Positions 50,901-63,872 of a stretch of 64,000 nucleotides of DNA are shown here, piece after piece. The stretch spans positions 32,022,324-32,086,323 of the forward strand of contig CM034543.1 in assembly GCA_020002185.1 (NCBI GenBank). The letters run 5' to 3'. The DNA comes from Paraescarpia echinospica. Lineage: Eukaryota; Annelida; Polychaeta; Sabellida; Siboglinidae. The first letter of the stretch is position 1, and each line of letters opens with the position of its first letter. A program made the position numbers and the translations under genes. Under the pieces are notes generated by a model. It worked only from the letters and a program-made list of their open reading frames with translations, searched no databases and was not told the origin of the DNA.

Positions 50901-51326
50901 CCTTAGAAAGGAAGTGGAATTTGATAATCGAAAGATTCAGTGTTATTGTTTATTATGTTCTATTAAGATTTGGTTACGGGATTTTTTTATTCTGTTTATT
51001 TTGTTAATCGATATATTTTCCAAAAGGAAGATATCTTGTAATAAAGTTTATTAAATTTTCCTTTGTTGCATGTTCACGATAACCGTTCTTTCTCATATGC
51101 GTTGACCTTATAAGAACCCTACTAGAGTGAGCCATCTAGTGTACGGAGACGTCGCTAATCCGTAACAACAAGAAGCAACCTCCCGTCTGTATATATTCGC
51201 CCATTACACAACTACAAAGGCGTGATAACTAACAATATTAACATAGACACTTACTTCATCAGCTGCGTAAGCCGTTACAAACGCCAACGCCAGGAAGGCG
51301 AACAGGAAGAGCACACTCGCACGCAT
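47931..51326 (-). CDS. Gene C: chimeric secreted 8-Cys peptide precursor
   Basis: Minus-strand paralogue, 141 residues. Exon 1 (non-coding) is about 51,529-51,472 and exon 2 starts at 51,344. Coding parts are 51,326-51,255, 49,022-48,968, 48,571-48,548 and 48,205-47,931, with splice sites and phases as in A and B. Exons 1-3 and the promoter are A-type: GTAACGGCT and GATGAA in exon 2, versus GTCACGGCT and GATGAG in B. Exons 4-5 are B-type: ITGARAIR, the short linker, and a mature domain identical to B. One private change, Asp40 to Tyr, turns NEDSEDVS into NEDSEYVS. The complete frame and signals suggest it could be expressed with A's promoter and B's peptide. It may be a real recombinant gene or an alternative haplotype misplaced next to the gap. 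Confidence 0.83.
48660..48967. repeat. CA-rich tract in intron 3 of gene C
   Basis: Inverted counterpart of the TG tracts in A and B. A-specific bases (around 48,755-48,766) give way to B-specific bases (around 48,695-48,708) at its exon 4 side. Confidence 0.9.
49505..51170. repeat. 1.65-kb intron segment in gene C
   Basis: Mirror of 2,665-4,314, with the GC-rich degenerate repeat at about 50,130-50,490 and the GT/CG microsatellite at 50,650-50,780. Nearly identical to A and absent from B. Confidence 0.8.
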
Positions 51327-51524
51327 TCTCTCTGCACGGCAACTCTGAAGAGAAAATAACTGGAGTTCTTGAGATAGACATAACGATCATTCATCAATGT
51401 TATTCAAAGCTTAGAGATCTCCTTTTAACACGATCTCCTTTTTATTAAAAGCAAACATCAAACCAACTTACCTGATTCTGCAACAAGAAGATCTTCGTTC
51501 AGGTGTCGAGTCCTGCTCTGTCTG

Positions 51525-51600
51525 TGTTGACTCACACATACTCCCTCTTTATATAGCAACCAACCCTGGCTGTCATGCAGGGCCTACGTGATTCATATCT
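51525..51600 (-). promoter_or_regulatory. TATA core promoter of gene C
   Basis: CTTTATATAG on the + strand (51,547-51,556) is the TATA box on the minus strand, preceded in gene direction by the GACAGCCAGGGTTGGTTG block. The sequence is identical to A, not B, over the core. Confidence 0.75.
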
Positions 51601-53831
51601 TCTACAGTATACCGAACGAACATTTTTATTAAAATGCAGACGTGACCTTTAGCGCGAAGTCAAACAAATCATAGGTTACTTTAGCATGAACACGTGTTCA
51701 CTGTCACCTCGAATTTGCCGTCACAAACAGGTGAGTTGTTAAAAAAAAACGTCGTTTGTACCGACTGGAATTATAGATTTTCTTGTTGAGTATCTGTGTC
51801 ATCATCATCATGTCGTACGTGTCGCCCACAATATACCGCTGCATATTGTCTGATATTGACCATTATTGCCACTCTCCAAACAACTACTCGTTTTCGGTCG
51901 AATTCTCCTTCCAACTTCATCCTTGGAGGAGCTCGCGAAAGGAAGAGAACCTCTGCATGGACATTGCATTATTCCGAGAGGCGAATTAGGTACTATGCAC
52001 TTACAGGCACGTGCCTAGGGCCCACCAAGACTAGCGTCTCACGAACATATCCGAGCATGTTTTTGTACACCTAATATTCCTGAATAGCAAGACGTGATTT
52101 GGCCAATGATGACAACTGCATAAGTTTATTGATACTACATTGGCCCTATGTGTTTTGTAAGCTGGGAATAATCCCTTTGTTTTAATGTTCAACTTATATA
52201 ATAGAAGTGTTATTACATTGCTTACTATAACGAAGTGATAATTATTTACCTCTCTGTTCAACCCTTTTCTGATCGAATATATGGGAATAAAGGAGTAGGT
52301 CAACTATCATATTTCCCTTCAACAATCTGATAAGATTTCATATTCAATATAGCTGCGCACACAATATGCCATTGCACAGTCTTTTTTATTTATGTTCAGG
52401 GACCGGTTTTATGAATGCTGGCTAATTGTAATTAAGTTAACTGACAAATCTGTCACAGAGTATTATCGCAAACAACTGGCTTTTCTCGCATAACACCTCT
52501 TCTTGATCATAGTTCAACTGTCATTTGCTGTTAATGATAGTTATGTAAAACTAAGTGATACATTAATCATTCCCAACCGGTCAACAACATATTCTTTGTT
52601 TAAATCACATTTCTTCACCCTTGTTATTGCAAACTTCCGAGTTTACACGAAGCCGCTTAATTTATGTGATACTAAATTTAATGGATCATAATATACTAGT
52701 ATACGAACGTAACCAACATGCCATATTGAATACACACAACTATGGGGGTTACTCCAATAAGTATATATTGACCTGACTAAAGAACCGGCTCATCGCATCA
52801 CGCAGCTTCCGGCTAGTGGGTGCCTGATTACATATGTACACACAAATCGATATTCATAGATAATTACACTAATTCGGAAAACGAGATTTATAGATAATTA
52901 TACTAACACCTGCAACGAAACTGTTTCAGGTATTATCAAAAATTGTCATTATCAAAGACATTGCATTAAGTAATGTTGATGTATAAAAAATAAAGTATTC
53001 TACAGAATTACATAATAATAAGAATGTGTTAAGACCACGTTATTTTTATAGCTTTCTACATAAATTTTGTAGAAATAAATAACACAATATTCTTTGCAGA
53101 AGACATACCACGAAATAAAATACCTAGTTATCCGTCGGGTGGCGCTGCTAATTATTGAACTTCATTTTCTGACCCAAATTTAGCCTTAGTGCAATTTCGT
53201 TCCTCCCTAGAGGTATTGCTGAAATATATTTCAGTTGCGTTTTTTGTGTGACAAAAAACAGCAGCGTTGCAAAATACGTCTCGCCGAAAAGGGCCAAGAC
53301 AACTGCACAAAAATAATCCAGGGAGAACGAAAATTGTACCGTATTCACACCTGCGCTCGTTCGTCTGCATGCAGTTTCACAATTAATAATACGAAAGTGT
53401 TGTAAAAGTGGTATTTGGTTCCTCCCTGGACGTAAGTGTTCAAAGATTGCCTTCGCGAAGGGTAGCAAAACATCTGCGCAGAAATAGTCCGGGAAGATCG
53501 AGAGATGTACCGTATTCACACCTGTTTTTCTGCACATGCACGCAGTTTCATAATTAATAATCAGTATTGACGTAAGAAATGACAACACGTTGGTGGGACT
53601 ATGTTTTCTGTTACTATAATGTCAGCGGCGCTAAAGTTCACGTCGTTTGCTGGAACACGCATTTTAGTAGTCAATTCAAGTCGTGTTGAAAAACGTCAAA
53701 AAGTACCCTCTCAGTAAGAAAAAGCGACTTGTTAATGACATATCCTGGTTTTATGCCTCATGAACAGCTGTCCAGTTTAGGCGTAACGTATATTTTTATT
53801 TATACTTCGCAAAATCCTAGTTTATTTTGTC

Positions 53832-56354
53832 AACGAAATTGTGGTTCCCGGTTTGACAAGACACCAACACGGAAGATGTAAGTATAGTATTCGAACGTAT
53901 ATGTGAATGGGAACCGTGATGAAATGATGCACTATGTCATCAATATGTACAGCGTTTCACTATGGAAAGCGCGATTCCGTTTTTAATTTCCCTTTCAGAA
54001 CGGATTAAATTTGATCATGAACTGCAACACTATTATAAAACCTCTATATCCAATTACAGATAAGTATGTAACGCTAATTTTGTGACGCTGTTGAAGCCAA
54101 CCACCGCGTTGTAGCGATTCGCATCGCTAGCCTACGCACCCTCTAAAGTTGCGTTCGTTTTGAAAACACCATTCGAGAACCTTCTATACTGTCATTAGTG
54201 CGTGACAACTTTTCGTTGATATAATAATTAGATCCATCACTTTATAGGTGCTCAATTGTCCTGATGAATGGAGTAAAACAACATATACAGTAAACGAAAT
54301 TTCTCAATATTCGAAACGGCAACAAAATATTTCAAATCCTGTTTCTTTCGATTGGGAGGCCGGAGTTATTTTCACTACGCCACGGCAAGATGCTTCCGTG
54401 AGAGTCCTTCAACATATTTGAGTCGTATATAGTATATTTTTCGTATGACCACAGGAACATAGCAATTAGTTGACATATCTCTAAACATGTGCGTAATTAT
54501 ATATAGTTATTATTATAATCACCGTTAGTGGTCGAATGAACAATGCATGATAACCTTAACGTATTAAACATGTTATAACGTAAAGCTAAAATTGATACTT
54601 ATATTCTTTCTTCGTGTACACACTATGTCGTATAAAATTTGTTGGACATGGGATTAGACTGGGATACGATCAGAGCGGCATTTTTTGCGGGAGTTATCTA
54701 CGGCAACACGCGTTGGACGTAATACCTATATATAAAAACAAAAATATTCCATATATATCACGATGTTCATCTTTTATGATGTATCAGTTGTTCGGAAAGT
54801 AAAACTTTACAATCCCAGGAACCACGCGGTCCCTGCGTCGTCATAGACTTAGCAACGTGGACTAGACGCTGACAAATATGCTTATGTCTCTCCTCATGCC
54901 AATATGAATTTTATTTCACAATTCTACACTATCACGACAAGGGTCGATGGACGTAAACTTCACATTCTCTCTGACCTTCGTCGTTTGGAATATACCATAA
55001 ACTTCTGGCTGGCTTGGCGCGCCTTCAGAATGGCGGACTGTATGACGTCTTTTGTTTTTAAACAATGGTAACTGCGCGCTCTTCGCGGTCTTGTTTTGAT
55101 ATACGGTGTTTGGTCACACTTGTTTGGTGCAATATATTCCTTTGCCTGCTCTGCGACCTGGTTGCAACATAATTTCTGCTCTTATAAATGAGCTGCCCTT
55201 ATCATCTTGCCTATTAAATAATCTTCATGATTAGCCAAACAACATCGCGGTTGTTTTCCTTCCGCTCATTCAGCTTTCTTCTGTCCGCTGTTGTAATTAT
55301 TCTGGGAGTAGATACAACTGTATTTCCGCCCCCAAACGTAACGTATTAGCACAGATATGCTGAAGGACACGTTTAGCACGCTTACCAAGTTAATTAACGT
55401 TTAATATGTTAGAGTTATGGAGTCATAGATATGCTGAAGCACACGTTCAACACGCCTACCAAGTTAAAGCACGTTTAAAATGTCGGATGTATGGAGTCGG
55501 ATAGATAACGCATGTGCTGACATACACGTAACTATATCAACGTAAACATCAATAAATCACTTTTTTCAAGCATGCTAGCGTAGAGGTTTACAGACGTGAC
55601 CAGACAAATAGTGACACTACATATTTGCACTGGTTTTATATTACAGTCTATATGTATACAATGTTACACATACACTCTGCCTATGTGGTGATTGCTATCC
55701 ACATTTCCCTTTTCCTGCAATTCGTAGCAGGAGGTTTGCTGAATCAGTGGCAGTGGCAGTGGCGTCGGAACGTGGTGAGTATTGAGGGGGAAGCGGCTCA
55801 CCAAACCAACAATATAGAGGGTCTCCGTAACCATTTGTTTGCACCTCTGAGGCTCGCCAAAACACCTGGAAACTCTTAAAAACAGTCCTTTTGCCCCCCC
55901 CCCTTGAGGCTCGCGTAAACAACAACATTAGGCTAATCCTATGTCCAACACCACCACTTTGAGTTGCACTGTGTCTCACTTTGTGGTTAGGTGTGTGAGA
56001 AAAACAAACGTTAAAGGTATTTGCGGGTATGCAGAAATCCACAAAAAAGTGCCACTTGCCGCTGTTTACTAGTTCAATAGTTACGGGCGTTACGTTCAAA
56101 TTACAAACAATTTTTCAGACAGAAAACCTTCAAGATATAGATTCTAGTGTTAAGAACGTTTCATTATAAAAGTGAAATAACATACAAACTCGGTTTCAAA
56201 TTTTAGTTTATATTGACGAAAGTTACCTTTTTCTGGTGACAGTGAACAAGTCAGCAAACATACCTGCCATTGCGGTTATCTTATACCGTGGCAATGTTCA
56301 CGTTTTTATATATATATAAAAGTTAGTTTTTAGTCCATGAGAGAAAACACGTCG
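53832..56354. other. Upstream flank of copy C; no gene seen
   Basis: Mirrors about 29,215-32,424, less the 0.69-kb insertion. More diverged from that mirror than the neighbouring gene-bearing segment is from A. Contains a C-run with CCCTTGAGGCTCGC (55,901-55,914). No motif-bearing frame. Confidence 0.55.
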
Positions 56355-56465
56355 ACTATGCACGACAGCCAGGGTTGGTTGCTATATAATGAGAGGGTAT
56401 GTTGGATTCAAAACACCGAGAGAATAAGAATCGACACCAGAACGAAGACCTTCGTTGGCTGGATC
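56355..56465 (+). pseudogene. Relic promoter and exon 1 of the peptide family, right arm
   Basis: GCACGACAGCCAGGGTTGG, TATA box (56,382-56,389) and a diverged exon 1 (CGACACCAGAACGAAGACC) aligned to 2,255-2,350 of gene A. The donor GTAAGT is gone and no coding exons follow. Mirror of 29,102-29,215. It lies head-to-head with gene C, about 4.8 kb away. Confidence 0.75.
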
Positions 56466-57930
56466 ATTTAATAGGCAGCGGGGTTGTAGTGGGTCAAAAA
56501 TAAATGTTTGATTTTAAACAAGTACTTTATGTGTTCTTATTGTACATATGTATAAGTATAGTTTCCATAAGTATATCAATGTGATATGAATTACTTTTAT
56601 ACTGACAGCTACTTGACATCAAACCTGATTTTTACAGCCTGTCTAGCGTTACCGACGTCAATTTACAATTCTAAATACAATTTGAACATTTAAATGATAT
56701 GTACACGGAACATTCTTCTTCTATCATGTATTATAAAAATTATGTCATTTGATCAGAGTCAGAAAGTTGTAAGATGAAATTTGACTTAGAAACATTTGTT
56801 GTCAGCCCTGGTCACTTTGGTGATAGTTTTTGCACTGTGATCGTTCTTGGAGAGGCCAATTTTAAAAAGACAGCAGCTCATTCTGCAATGTGTTTGGAAT
56901 TATATTTGAAAAATAATTACTGACAACGATCAGTTATCTTTGGCAACTGTCACATATGTCCGGGAATTAAGACTCTGCAAAATATGAGTTAAATAGTAAA
57001 CATATATAGGTGACTCTTGACTCGTAATGTAGCTATTATTAAGCAATGTTTGTATTCATCATCGTACGGAAAACATATTAAAACTTGTTGACATGCAATG
57101 GTAAACAAACATTGCATTTGTATTGTTTTTTAATTTTGTTAAATATTTCTTAAAGTTATCGTTATTTGAGTATGTTGTTTAATAATCTGAACAACAACAT
57201 GTTTGTTAAATAGTAAGTGTACATTAATATATTGTTTTAATGCCGGAATTTACTGGACAATAAGCCTATCACGATATACTACAAACGAACTTATTCAAAG
57301 AACATTGATTTTCCTTACAACTAAATAAACTTACGTTATGGGGATGCATTTGTGAAGGAATCTATGCTGCTACTTTTCCGGTAGGATCTGGACCTAAGCG
57401 TACTATAACTCATAGTAGAAGTATAGGCTTAGAGTTTGCGGTTCCGTTGGCATTGAATTGTGACACGTGTTACATGTTTGTGGAATATAACCATATACTC
57501 AAAGAAGGTTTGGTGTTACTGTGGTTGTTTCCAAACTGTTCAGGTGAAAAACCATGAACTCTTCTTGTTGCACATGTCAGTATGGCAGCCTGTTCGATGG
57601 AACTTATTTTCAAATCAATGTTCTGATGTACGTTGCCTATACATGTGTTTGTATGTAGCATATGTTATTGTTTTTGAAGCGTACCTTTGCAACAAAGTTC
57701 GGGATTGGCTGACAGAAAAAAGCAGAATGTGAGCGTTATATTTTGGTTTTCCTCAAACAATGTATCTTGCAGTTAGAGAGAAAGGATGTGTTTTGCTCCT
57801 TCATCATCATCATTAAAAACACAGTTCTTTTAGGGACGAACTGGATTTTAAAACAACATAAATTATGAAGGCTAAGCCGTATAATATAATATCATTTTCG
57901 TAAAATACTACCGGACTATTATAATTCCTT
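56466..57930. other. AT-rich mirror-repeat stretch; no gene seen
   Basis: Counterpart of about 27,600-29,100. Nothing recognisable on either strand. Confidence 0.5.
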
Positions 57931-58505
57931 TTGTCCACAACATTACCCTTACGGATATCGCAAAATTACTCGTGTACAGAATTACTTAGCAGGGTTTGTG
58001 ATTCGGTGTCTGCAGTTGTCTCATACTATGCCACTTGTGGTGTCTTTGCAATGACTTCCTGTCCAATATCGTATCATATTAAGATCTGCACCATTACCTA
58101 CCAGGCGTTTTCATGTAAGCAACCAGCTTATTTACTTCCATTGCTTAATCCTGTATATCAAAACCTTAGAACATCTATTGCTGACTTCATTTTTGTTCCC
58201 AGAGTGAACATTGGAAATATTTGTTTATGTTGCTGTACAAACTCGTTGGAACATGTCTCCTTTTAGTGTTAGATCACTTGAAAGTATTACACAAGTCCAC
58301 CGTCATTTTAAAACTGACATTTCTAACCCTGCTCCCCCTATAGCTCCTTGGCGTATCCACCCATCTATTGACAACATGAATACTACTTAAAACTTTGGGA
58401 TTGACCAACGCTTTTGTCTCGATGTACCTTTGAGCTTTGGTGATCAAGGATTTAGGCGCAATAAAAAATACCTTAATACCATTATTATTAATATTATTAT
58501 TAACT
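57930..58505 (+). mobile_element. CR1/L2-like LINE 3' end relic, right arm
   Basis: Broken + frames give RVCDSVSAVVSYYATCGVF, QAFSCKQPAYLLPL, then RTSIADFIFVPRVNIG and VRSLESITQVHRHFKTDI. This matches the LRSS..LLVPR...G...F...AP.LWN.LP..VR...S...F...LKTHLF ending of CR1/L2 elements. The tail has GGCGCAATAAAAA then (ATT)n (58,482-58,503), as in those families. Confidence 0.7.
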
Positions 58506-58509
58506 GGTT

Positions 58510-61500
58510 TGCGTTAGACCAGTAATACAAGGTAATGAATATGTGTCATATTTATTATTATTATTATTGCATGCAGGAACACACCTTCCCATAACTGCTT
58601 GTCGCGAGTCGCCATGTGTACATCAACACGGTCGAGTCTCTTCAGTAAATGTTCCTATCAAGTTCATCAAAATTACATCATACTGGTTTGCCGATATTGT
58701 AGCCCGCAAGTGTTACGTCTCCGCGGATCATTTGCAAATCGTTGTATGCTTGTTCCTCTATTATGATTATTGTTTATATTACATCGGGATATCACACAAT
58801 AACCTATTCGGACGCATGCTTCGACCCAACATCTATCGTTGTAAACATGTTGTGAATGTATTGAAAGTGCTGGCATCTTCCGCGACATTCGCGCCTCTGA
58901 CGTCTCACCTAGGCATACCGGTAAGTGCGGCAAAATATGCATACATTCCAAGAAGGCTAGTTGCACAGCGTAAATTTTGAAATTATTAATACATTGAAAT
59001 CTAGTAAATTATTATCTTTGTTGAAATGGAGATATACTTGAAGATGTAATATAATATTATTTCAAGCAATCGGCGATTTTTATTCCCTTTAACACCCAGC
59101 GTGTATGCAGAGTACTCATCTTTCATAACAAAAAGGCAGTTGCATTGAATTATGGAAAGGGAACTTCGACATCTTGTTGTTGGCCCCACGACATTTTGTT
59201 TTCCCATACGCCAACCGAGCTAGCACATCAATGTCAACGGTGGCAAATTGACGTACACAATGTCCGAGACATTGCAACAACAGGTGCTAACATGAACATG
59301 AAAAGGGATATGAACAGTTGTAAACACCACACAAATATTGAACAAATGGATTAATTAATTATGCTAATTAGGAGGACATATTTGAATTGTAAAGTAACTC
59401 GGGTGTCTTGAATCACCGCTGACTTATTATGAGTACTACCTACAACACTGCTTAGCAATAATTGTCATAGCAACCCGCCGAAATTGTAAATTATGTTAAG
59501 ATATGTTCAATGTGATGTAATACTATGAAACGTCATGATGTAACAAAATCTGTTTCGCTTTTGTCATTCCACACGAAACTTACCATCACAGTTTTTTGTA
59601 GAAGTAGAGTTAATAGTTATATAAATAAATACAATGTAATTATTTAAAAATATATAAATATAATATATTTATTGTCCATACGATAAAACCGTTAGACATA
59701 GTCAATAGAGATTGCACTAAAATGATATAAATAAATATATAATGTATAAGGTCAATTACCCGCACTCATGTGAAGCTTTTTTATTTTGAAATATCCCGCC
59801 TCATCTCTCGCCACTGTTCACGGTCGAGTGCGCGCAGAGTGTCGACGTTAACGTCGGCGGGGCAACGTAGTATAGTACCAATGCGTCACAGGTCCGCGCT
59901 CAAAGCCGTCAGCCGAGTAGTCTGCGGTCGACACTTGCTTGTCGTGATACCTGCGCCCATGGCAAAATGGTTGTCGTTCGCTCGCTGAGTGAGTGCATCG
60001 GGTGACATACGGAACACGTGCCGCCCGAATAGACTCCATCTTGCAGTTATGACGGCTTCGTTGATGGGACAGCATCGTTAGAAATGCGATGTGGCCACTT
60101 TATTAGTGATCATCACTGTAATAATTGTATTGTGAATGTTTAATGTCTAATACATATTATAACTAAAAACCACAAAACCACCTGATATGAGCAAACTCGA
60201 GCTCGGAAAAAAGTTATTTATTGATGTTCACGTTGATACAGTTTTGTTTTTACGTAAGGACAAACGCCATCTTTCCAATGTCAAATCTGTTTGACATTGC
60301 ATTGACATGTTTGAAACGTGCTACACATAAGTAGACGTGTTGATTGTATGTTTCTGCATTGCTGTATTGTTGCTCTAACTATGGGGGCAGTGTAAATTAA
60401 TCTCCTCACAGGGACTGACGACTACTCCCCTCTTTGTATGTTGATACGCTGCCCAGAACCATTAGCATCTGATCTCCCAAATCGTGATAAATTTCAAACA
60501 CAAAAATAGTTATGTTGAGTTATTTCCATTGTCCAGTGAACGAATTTAGTGATGATGCATTCAACAACGGGCACCACAACCACGATACGTTCGACTTACC
60601 TGGATAGTATTATCACCAGCATGGAATGTCATAATTGGAGACAGCAGAAATTAAGTGATCAGCGGGAATGAATCGATGATCCAAATACTGTACTGGTGAT
60701 AACCGCTGCCCTGTTTGTATTGCTTCGTTGGTGGTTGTAAACGCGAACACGTTCGTTCATTTTACATTCACTCAGCTATACGGATGAGGCTATAGACAAT
60801 GGTGGATATAGGTGTACGAACAGTTTTCGTGCGGGGCTGAATGCTTCCCAGAAAATTAGAAATGATGTTCGATTGAACTACTTTGCCAGAGGGTGAAATG
60901 TAAAACGATTTGAATATGTGTATTATTATAAAAAAAATGGTGTGAACTTTGAAAAATTCATATGTTGTGTGTCCAGTGATTTATCAAGACGGTAGTGTAT
61001 TTCAATTAGAAACTTTCATCACGTGAAATGTGTACGTATACATTTACTTGTACGGCCACGAATTTGAGTTAAAAGTATACATTCAAATCTATATACGTTA
61101 ACAGGTTCAGCAATTTGACATTGTTATAGGAGTGTAGATATATAGCCGCAATATAGCAGCGCGCGGCTAGCCAAGAAACATGAAAACTTTATAGTTGAAC
61201 TAAAGAATGGTGTTGTGAGTCTTTGTTCGCAGATAAAGTGTCAACTAGAAGTTTTTTGAAACATTCAGTTCGGTGAGAAACTGTAAACGTGCATGCCTTG
61301 ACATATCTATTTCCATTTAAGTGTTTAGCCGTATTGCTTACGTCAAACTCTGCACACAATATTCATTGCTATCTAAATCATGCTACAAAACGTGTCACTG
61401 TGTTTGTTTTTAATTCTTCGTAAACAAGTTCATATTTTACTTACACACGAACGTCCAAGTAGATGTGGTCACGCTGCTGCCTTTTACATGCATGAACAGT

Positions 61501-61660
61501 GTCAACGCAGTTCTGTGGCATGGACACAAGAACGATTCATCTCGTTCTTGAAATAGGGACTTAGTAATATACGTTCTCACAGTCCCATTTTATTATAAAT
61601 AACTATGTCGTTACTTAATTCACTTAATTACTCGATGGAAATCAGGAATATTACAAATAT
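58510..61660. other. Mirror-repeat non-coding stretch; no gene seen
   Basis: Counterpart of 23,860-27,040. Frames at 59,770-60,075 are open in both arms on both strands but are short and resemble nothing I know. The empty site of the left-arm 4.45-kb insertion is near 61,667-61,680. Confidence 0.5.
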
Positions 61661-62049
61661 GAACAATTAACTGGCTGAAGCGACCAATAAAGGAGCAGGA
61701 TTGCATCCACCACAAAATTGCCGGCACGTCATCCGTTCATCCAAAGAAACCAGACAGCATGGGTTGTAATTGTCAGCATGCGGTGGAATATGGTTCCGTT
61801 CAATGTCAAGGTCGGTTTTCAATAAAACGCACGGTTGTAGTAATACTGCAGCGAAGACTAAAGAGCAGCATGTGTGTCCGTTTGCCTGTGAATATAACAG
61901 AAAGACTTGCATGGCCTGGGACGATCTTTTCCCTTCCTGAGCTAACCTAGCCAACCACCAAGAACCACAACATTACTCGTTCTCCTCACATGTCTAACGG
62001 ATATATATGGTGATAATTTAGCTGTGTTTTTATCCATGCAACGTCCTGC

Positions 62050-62420
62050 ACACGAACCTACACGACATTCCATCAACGTGTCAAAACCATCACACATGCC
62101 CAAACCAAAGAGTCCTCCTCCAAGACTTCGCATGCACGTTACTACAGGACGAGTTATGGCAGTGAAAAGGAAGCCGTTCGCGAACGTCTTCGCGTCCCGG
62201 TTTGACTCAGACGTAACTTCAGAAATGCTGGAGTCATACATGAAGGGCACTCTTAACATTGAAACAATTGATGTCACGAAGCAACATAAGATCAGAATAT
62301 GATGACCCGAATCGATTTACGAATCTGGACATATGGCCAAAAGGCATCATATACCGATGGTACAAACGTGAACCTAAACGAAAACTGCATTGCATTTACT
62401 TCCGTTTGTGTACGATGTCG
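62050..62420 (+). mobile_element. LINE ORF1-like (RRM-type) domain relic, right arm
   Basis: The + strand reads RVMAVKRKPFANVFASRFDS, DVTSEMLESYMKGTLN, IETIDVTK, then after a deletion that shifts the frame, YDDPNRFTNLDIWPKGIIYR. It keeps Leu and Trp codons where the left copy has stops, but lost the YSSFNVRAE part. Neither copy is intact. Confidence 0.55.
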
Positions 62421-63600
62421 CACCTCTGTCTGTGGATGTCAACCTTCAGTAACTATTCCGCCAATGCACACAAAGTCAGCTATTGATAGATATTGTATAC
62501 ATATATACATACATTCCTGATTTTGCGCGCCATTAGTTTTCTGTCATTATAGGCCAGACAACCTATGGTCATTACTGCAGAACCCAAAACAAAGTGCAAC
62601 ACAACGTTACTCTTCGGATTTGTTATGAGAATAACGTACTGATAGTATATAAAAAAACACTTTTTTTCAGGATTGGGAAAGGACTGCTCTCAAGCACATT
62701 CGTTCTGATCAACATTTCAGAACACAGGCTCATATATTTCTGGATGAGAATGCCACACATTGTGATATAATGAATGCAGAAGTAGAGGTTCGCGTTTGTC
62801 TACAAAAAGCTTCAACACGAGAAACGTGACACATTAGATAATCTTATACTGTAGCGGTTCAGAGAGAAGGTAGCAAATAGTACGCCTGTTTTGCAGCATG
62901 AAAGCCTGCCTCCCACACCATATGATACAAACTTCCACATAAAGTTCAAGTGTGGAGAGGAGACATACAGTTTAATTCGCTGGCAATTGGTTGGAAACAG
63001 ATTGAAGGTAAACTGCTGCCTGAGCAATGCGACACGCGATGTGCTTCAAAGCAACGTCACGAAGCAGTGCGACGCAACTGAAAGATGAAATGTGAGAATA
63101 CCCGCTGCATATTGTCGAAAAACTGGTACTGATTGTTCCATTGCATGTGGAGAGTGCCGAGGCACTTGCGCAAATAGTTATATCTATAGCCAACACAGAC
63201 GACAATGAATTTATATGTTGCGTTGGAATAAACATTCCGAATTCCAAAAAAAAAAAGGGAAATGTCAACATATTTCAACAAAGAGTGCTATAATGACACA
63301 ATGAACACTATGAACGTTTATCAAAGCAACGTGAGCTAACTATGTATTGTGTCTCCGGTAAAATGAAGAAACAGCTCAGGGCGCACTTGATCAAAACCGC
63401 GCTACGTATTTTCCAGACCGGTTAGAAGGTGTAAAATAGCACAACCAGCTTCTATGGGACTGCTTGGATGAAATGTCTGATCGGTATTGCCAAAGCTACC
63501 GTTTAAAGCTCCGTGGTGTGCTTTCGGTGATAATTGGTCCCCAACTTCCCTTACTGGCCAGCGACTCTAGTGAATGGGATGGTGAATGTGCATAGAAAAC

Positions 63601-63703
<103 letters not shown>

Positions 63704-63872
63704 TGTTTGTTTGTTTGTTTGTTTGAGTGTGTTTGTCTAAAAAGAGGCGCTTCGATGTTTATAAGTAAGTTATGATTTGACACGAATGGTTTTTAGAAAG
63801 ACATCGGTAGTTGAAAAAATGTATTTGCGTTCGAGCTGGGATATATTTGAATTCCCGTATACCACGATAGTG

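Larger units (their letters stand above)
45754..53831 (-). repeat. Segmental duplication, copy C (A/B mosaic)
   Basis: Inverted relative to A and B. From 53,831 down to about 48,755 it matches A (paired coordinates sum to about 53,832), including the 1.65-kb intron segment. From about 48,710 down to 45,754 it matches B (sum 84,634) and continues into the LINE-2/LINE-1 insertion shared with B. Between 48,550 and 48,755 the match is patchy. Confidence 0.9.

Noticed and set aside
58543..58980. Frame of 145 codons in the right arm
   Set aside because: The mirror region in the left arm is broken up by stops and indels, and no motif is present.
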